A DNA stretch of 8,095 nt, from positions 1-8,095 of the forward strand of contig CAMORL010000070.1 in the NCBI GenBank assembly GCA_946623765.1. Direction: 5' to 3'. The DNA is from an uncultured Clostridia bacterium (GTDB taxonomy: Bacteria > Bacillota_A > Clostridia > Christensenellales > CAG-138). A model generated the notes under the pieces. That model was given only the letters and a program-made list of their open reading frames with translations, did no database searches and was not told the DNA's origin. Shown here piece by piece: positions 5,827 to 8,095 of this stretch. How positions within the stretch are numbered: position 1 is the stretch's first letter; each line of letters starts with the position of its first letter. Made by a program: the position numbers and the translations under genes.

Positions 5827-7341
5827 ATGAACAGCAAACCGCCGGTCTCCCTCAAAACCATATGTCTTTGCGCAGCGGCGGCGCTTCTTTTGGCGTTTAC
5901 GATCTTTATGTTTGTATCGCCGTCTGCGCCGCGCTTTTTTGCAAAGCCGGCGCCAAAAGAGGGCGACACGCTCCTGAAGCTGTATGACGGGCCGAAAACC
6001 ATGCGCAGTTCTGAAAATGTGCAGATCACCGCAAACGGACACGCGCTTTTCGTTTATGACGTAATGGTCAATCATGAGCATATCTGGAACGCAAACACGC
6101 AGCCGACTGATACGCCTGTTGCATATTTCGATTTTAAGGGAACCGTTACACTCGATCTCATCGCGCCGGGGCTAAAAAACCCTGTCGAGAGCGCGGCTGT
6201 TTTGCCGACCGCCTGCGGCATCGTACCGACGGTCGAAAACGGTCATGTGCGCTTTACGATATCAGAACCCGGGCAGTACACCGTGATCTTTAATCATAAT
6301 GTAAACAAGGCGACGCACATCTTTGCGAACGCGCCGGAGACCGACGTGCCGGATCCGGACGATCCGAACGTCTTCTATATCGGCCCCGGCGAATGGACGA
6401 TGGACGCGATCGCGCTTTCCGACGGGCAGACGCTGTATCTGTCCGGCGGGGCGGTGCTGCATTCGATCGTATCGGTCAACAACGCAAAGAACGTCCGGAT
6501 CTGCGGACGCGGCATGATCGACGGGAGCGACTACCCGGCGTGGAATCAGTCCGGCTCCTATGCGCGCGTGCCGATCGATCTGAATCATTCGAAGGACGTT
6601 TCGGTGGAGGGGATCATGATCGTCAATTCCAACTGCTGGAACCTGAATTCCTATTCCTCGCAGCACGTCACGATCGACAACGTCAAGATCATTTCCGGAC
6701 GCCAGAACGGGGACGGATTTACCTTCCAGTCCTGCACGGATCACCTTGTTACGAATTGCTTCGCCCGTACATGGGACGACAGTCTTGTTCTCAAAAACTA
6801 CTCCGGTTCGACCAAAGGGATCACATTCCGCAATATTCAGATCTGGACAGACCTCGCGCAGTCAATGGAGATCGGTTACGAAACGGATAAGGGCATGACG
6901 CTTGACCCGGAGATCTCCGACGTGCTGTTCGAAGATATCACCGTTCTTTACAATTTCCACAAACCGGTCATCAGCATCCACAACAGCGACGACGCCTTTG
7001 TGCATCATGTTGTTTACCGGAATATCGTCGTTGAGAATGCGTTCATGCAGGGCGATAACGGAAACAATAAGGAACTGATCGAAATGTCTTTGGCAAAATC
7101 GGGCTGGACGACCGTACGCGACGAATACGGAACGATCGACGACATTCTGATCGACGGGCTGACCGTTCTGAACACGGCGGACGGAAAGATCCCGATCTCC
7201 CGCATTGCAGGACAAAGCGAAGAATACCGCGTCACGAACGTTACATTGAAGAACATTACCGTTCTCGGCAAGAAGATCACGGATCTCAAGACGCTGCGCG
7301 TCTCCGTCAACGAGTTCTGCGACGGGATCACGGTGGAATAA
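5827..7341 (+). CDS. Membrane-anchored right-handed beta-helix glycosidase-like protein (GH28/GH49-like)
   Basis: This is a probable exported polysaccharide hydrolase of 504 residues. A hydrophobic segment (about 11-31) is an uncleaved anchor or signal peptide. A beta-sandwich-like domain follows (about 60-165), then VFYIGPGEW (182-190), the GQTLYLSGGAVL entry strand (200-211) and beta-helix coils to the C-terminus, including VRICGRGMIDGSDYPAW (223-239). Likely catalytic acids are Asp296 in NGDG (294-297) and Asp317-Asp318 in WDDS (316-319), placed like the Asp residues of GH28 polygalacturonases and GH49 dextranases. The GHG and RIK motifs of classical GH28 are absent; SMEIGYET (346-353) stands where GHG might be expected. 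Pectin as substrate is therefore doubtful. AAGGAG lies 7 bases before the ATG. It is the first gene of an operator-controlled operon, 12 bases before the discoidin gene. The fold call is strong; enzyme family and substrate are inferred. Confidence 0.85.
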   Translation: MNSKPPVSLKTICLCAAAALLLAFTIFMFVSPSAPRFFAKPAPKEGDTLLKLYDGPKTMRSSENVQITANGHALFVYDVMVNHEHIWNANTQPTDTPVAYFDFKGTVTLDLIAPGLKNPVESAAVLPTACGIVPTVENGHVRFTISEPGQYTVIFNHNVNKATHIFANAPETDVPDPDDPNVFYIGPGEWTMDAIALSDGQTLYLSGGAVLHSIVSVNNAKNVRICGRGMIDGSDYPAWNQSGSYARVPIDLNHSKDVSVEGIMIVNSNCWNLNSYSSQHVTIDNVKIISGRQNGDGFTFQSCTDHLVTNCFARTWDDSLVLKNYSGSTKGITFRNIQIWTDLAQSMEIGYETDKGMTLDPEISDVLFEDITVLYNFHKPVISIHNSDDAFVHHVVYRNIVVENAFMQGDNGNNKELIEMSLAKSGWTTVRDEYGTIDDILIDGLTVLNTADGKIPISRIAGQSEEYRVTNVTLKNITVLGKKITDLKTLRVSVNEFCDGITVE

Positions 7342-7353
7342 GGAGGCACGGAT

Positions 7354-7962
7354 ATGAAAAAGCTCAACATTGTTCTGATCGTTGTCATCGTGCTTTCCCT
7401 GATCGCAAGCGGGATCGCGTTCTTCCTGCGTCCTTCCGATGCAGGCGATCCGGGCGTCACGGTCGTGGAAGCGCCGGAACAGACCAAAGCGCAGCGTCCG
7501 TCCTGCTTCCCCGATCCGGAAGCGAACTATATCCCCATGCCGGAGACCGAGAATCTCGCTGTCGGCAAACCCATTGCTTCGGGTGAGCACACGGACGTCT
7601 ATGTGGCAACGAACGTCAACGACGGAAAAACCGACACCTATTGGGAGAGCAAAGGATTCCCTGCGGAGATGACTGTCGACCTTGAAAGCAGCCGCAGGAT
7701 CTCCACCGTTGCCGTACGGCTGAACCCCTCCGCCATCTGGGAAGCGCGTTCGCAGGAGATCGCCGTTTTCATCAGCGCTGACGGGACGAACTTTACCGAG
7801 CTTGTGCCCGCGCAACGCTACGATTTCAATCCGGATACAGGCAACCGCATCCGCATCGACTTCGATGCGACAGAAGCACGTTTTGTCAGGCTGATCTTCA
7901 CTTTGAATACGTCCTCCCGCACCGGCGGTGCACAGGCCGCAGAAATTGAGATCTACGAATAA
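7354..7962 (+). CDS. Membrane-anchored discoidin (F5/8 type C, CBM32-like) protein
   Basis: A 202-residue protein with one N-terminal membrane segment (about 4-25), a linker (26-65) and a single discoidin-type beta-sandwich (about 66-202). Family hallmarks are NLAVGKPIAS (67-76), ATNVNDGKTDTYWES (85-99), the strand MTVDLESSRRISTVAVRL (106-123), the segment QEIAVFISADGTNFTEL (134-150) and the C-terminal AQAAEIEIY (193-201). Many members bind sugars, often galactose-type or amino sugars, through exposed loops. There is no catalytic domain, so its likely role is to hold glycan at the cell surface for the co-expressed beta-helix enzyme. AGGAGG overlaps the upstream stop codon and lies 7 bases from the ATG, pointing to tight co-translation. 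An adhesion role is possible instead. Confidence 0.87.
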   Translation: MKKLNIVLIVVIVLSLIASGIAFFLRPSDAGDPGVTVVEAPEQTKAQRPSCFPDPEANYIPMPETENLAVGKPIASGEHTDVYVATNVNDGKTDTYWESKGFPAEMTVDLESSRRISTVAVRLNPSAIWEARSQEIAVFISADGTNFTELVPAQRYDFNPDTGNRIRIDFDATEARFVRLIFTLNTSSRTGGAQAAEIEIYE

Positions 7963-7973
7963 TCGCATACGGA

Positions 7974-7997
7974 AAGCAACCCGTTTTCGGAATGCTT
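7974..7997 (+). terminator. Weak imperfect hairpin after the discoidin gene
   Basis: AAGCA (7974-7978) pairs with TGCTT (7993-7997), and CCG (7981-7983) with CGG (7988-7990), across a 2x2 internal loop and a TTTT loop. A T-rich stretch follows (CTTGTTTTCT). It could add to termination ahead of the stronger hairpin, but alone it is poor. Confidence 0.35.
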
Positions 7998-8011
7998 CTT
8001 GTTTTCTCCTT

Positions 8012-8055
8012 CCGAGTATGCCCTGTCATTCTTTGACAGGGCATATTCGGCTTTT
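8012..8055 (+). terminator. Terminator of the beta-helix/discoidin operon
   Basis: A 17-bp stem with one G-T wobble: CCGAGTATGCCCTGTCA (8012-8028) pairs with 8034-8050 around a TTCTT loop. The inner 12 bp are perfect. Only a short CTTTT tail follows, so the U-tract is weak, but stem length and position after the last gene support a terminator. The remaining 40 bases hold nothing I can assign. Confidence 0.8.
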
Positions 8056-8095
8056 GGATCGGTTATCCCGTGTGCGAAATGCGGACCCGGGAAAC

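Noticed and set aside
6862..7968. 368-codon minus-strand frame
   Set aside because: It is antisense to the beta-helix and discoidin genes and spans their junction, with no domain signal.
8063..8095. Possible 3' end of a minus-strand gene (10 codons and TAA)
   Set aside because: Ten open codons at a window edge carry no evidence, and the adjacent hairpin lacks a T-tract on that strand.

Overview
The window looks like a carbohydrate-use locus from an anaerobic Bacillota (Clostridia-like) bacterium. The grounds are strong GGAGG-type ribosome binding sites, sigma-A promoters, T-tailed terminators, a Clostridia-style lipoprotein signal peptide and a moderately GC-rich sequence. The lineage is inferred from style, not from a marker gene. 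Coding density is high. The longest non-coding stretch is the 272-base divergent control region at 5555-5826. I see no mobile element, CRISPR array, tRNA or rRNA.

Left part (1-4054). A GH65-family glycoside phosphorylase gene (20-2185, +) converges on a minus-strand pair: a LacI-family repressor (2873-3886) and beta-phosphoglucomutase pgmB (2226-2858), 14 bases apart. A perfect 13-bp hairpin at 2184-2213 lies between the convergent 3' ends and can serve both. GH65 enzymes release beta-glucose 1-phosphate and PgmB turns that into glucose 6-phosphate, so these two form a cytoplasmic disaccharide-phosphorolysis route. Two start codons were placed downstream of the longest reading frame because of their ribosome binding sites (2858 for pgmB, 3886 for lacI).

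Middle (4055-5826). A minus-strand lipoprotein gene encodes a signal peptide, a Pro/Glu/Thr-rich linker and two nearly identical ~210-residue carbohydrate-binding-like modules. Its promoter (TTGACA, 17 bp, TATAAT) faces away from a second promoter that drives the right-hand genes. Each promoter has a LacI-type palindrome centred on AACGTT just downstream of its -10 box. This is the best regulatory evidence that the two arms form one regulon, most simply under the LacI-family protein in this window.

Right part (5827-8095). A two-gene operon encodes a membrane-anchored right-handed beta-helix protein (GH28/GH49-like glycosidase candidate) and a membrane-anchored discoidin (F5/8 type C, CBM32-like) protein. 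It ends in a long hairpin terminator.

Working model (inference): the repeated-module lipoprotein and the discoidin protein bind a glycan at the cell surface, the beta-helix enzyme cuts it, oligosaccharides enter through a transporter not seen here, and GH65 plus PgmB finish the job inside. The polysaccharide is not identifiable from the sequence. I found no clearly new class of system. The most unusual parts are the two-copy module lipoprotein and the split of enzyme and binding module into separate membrane-anchored proteins under matched operators.
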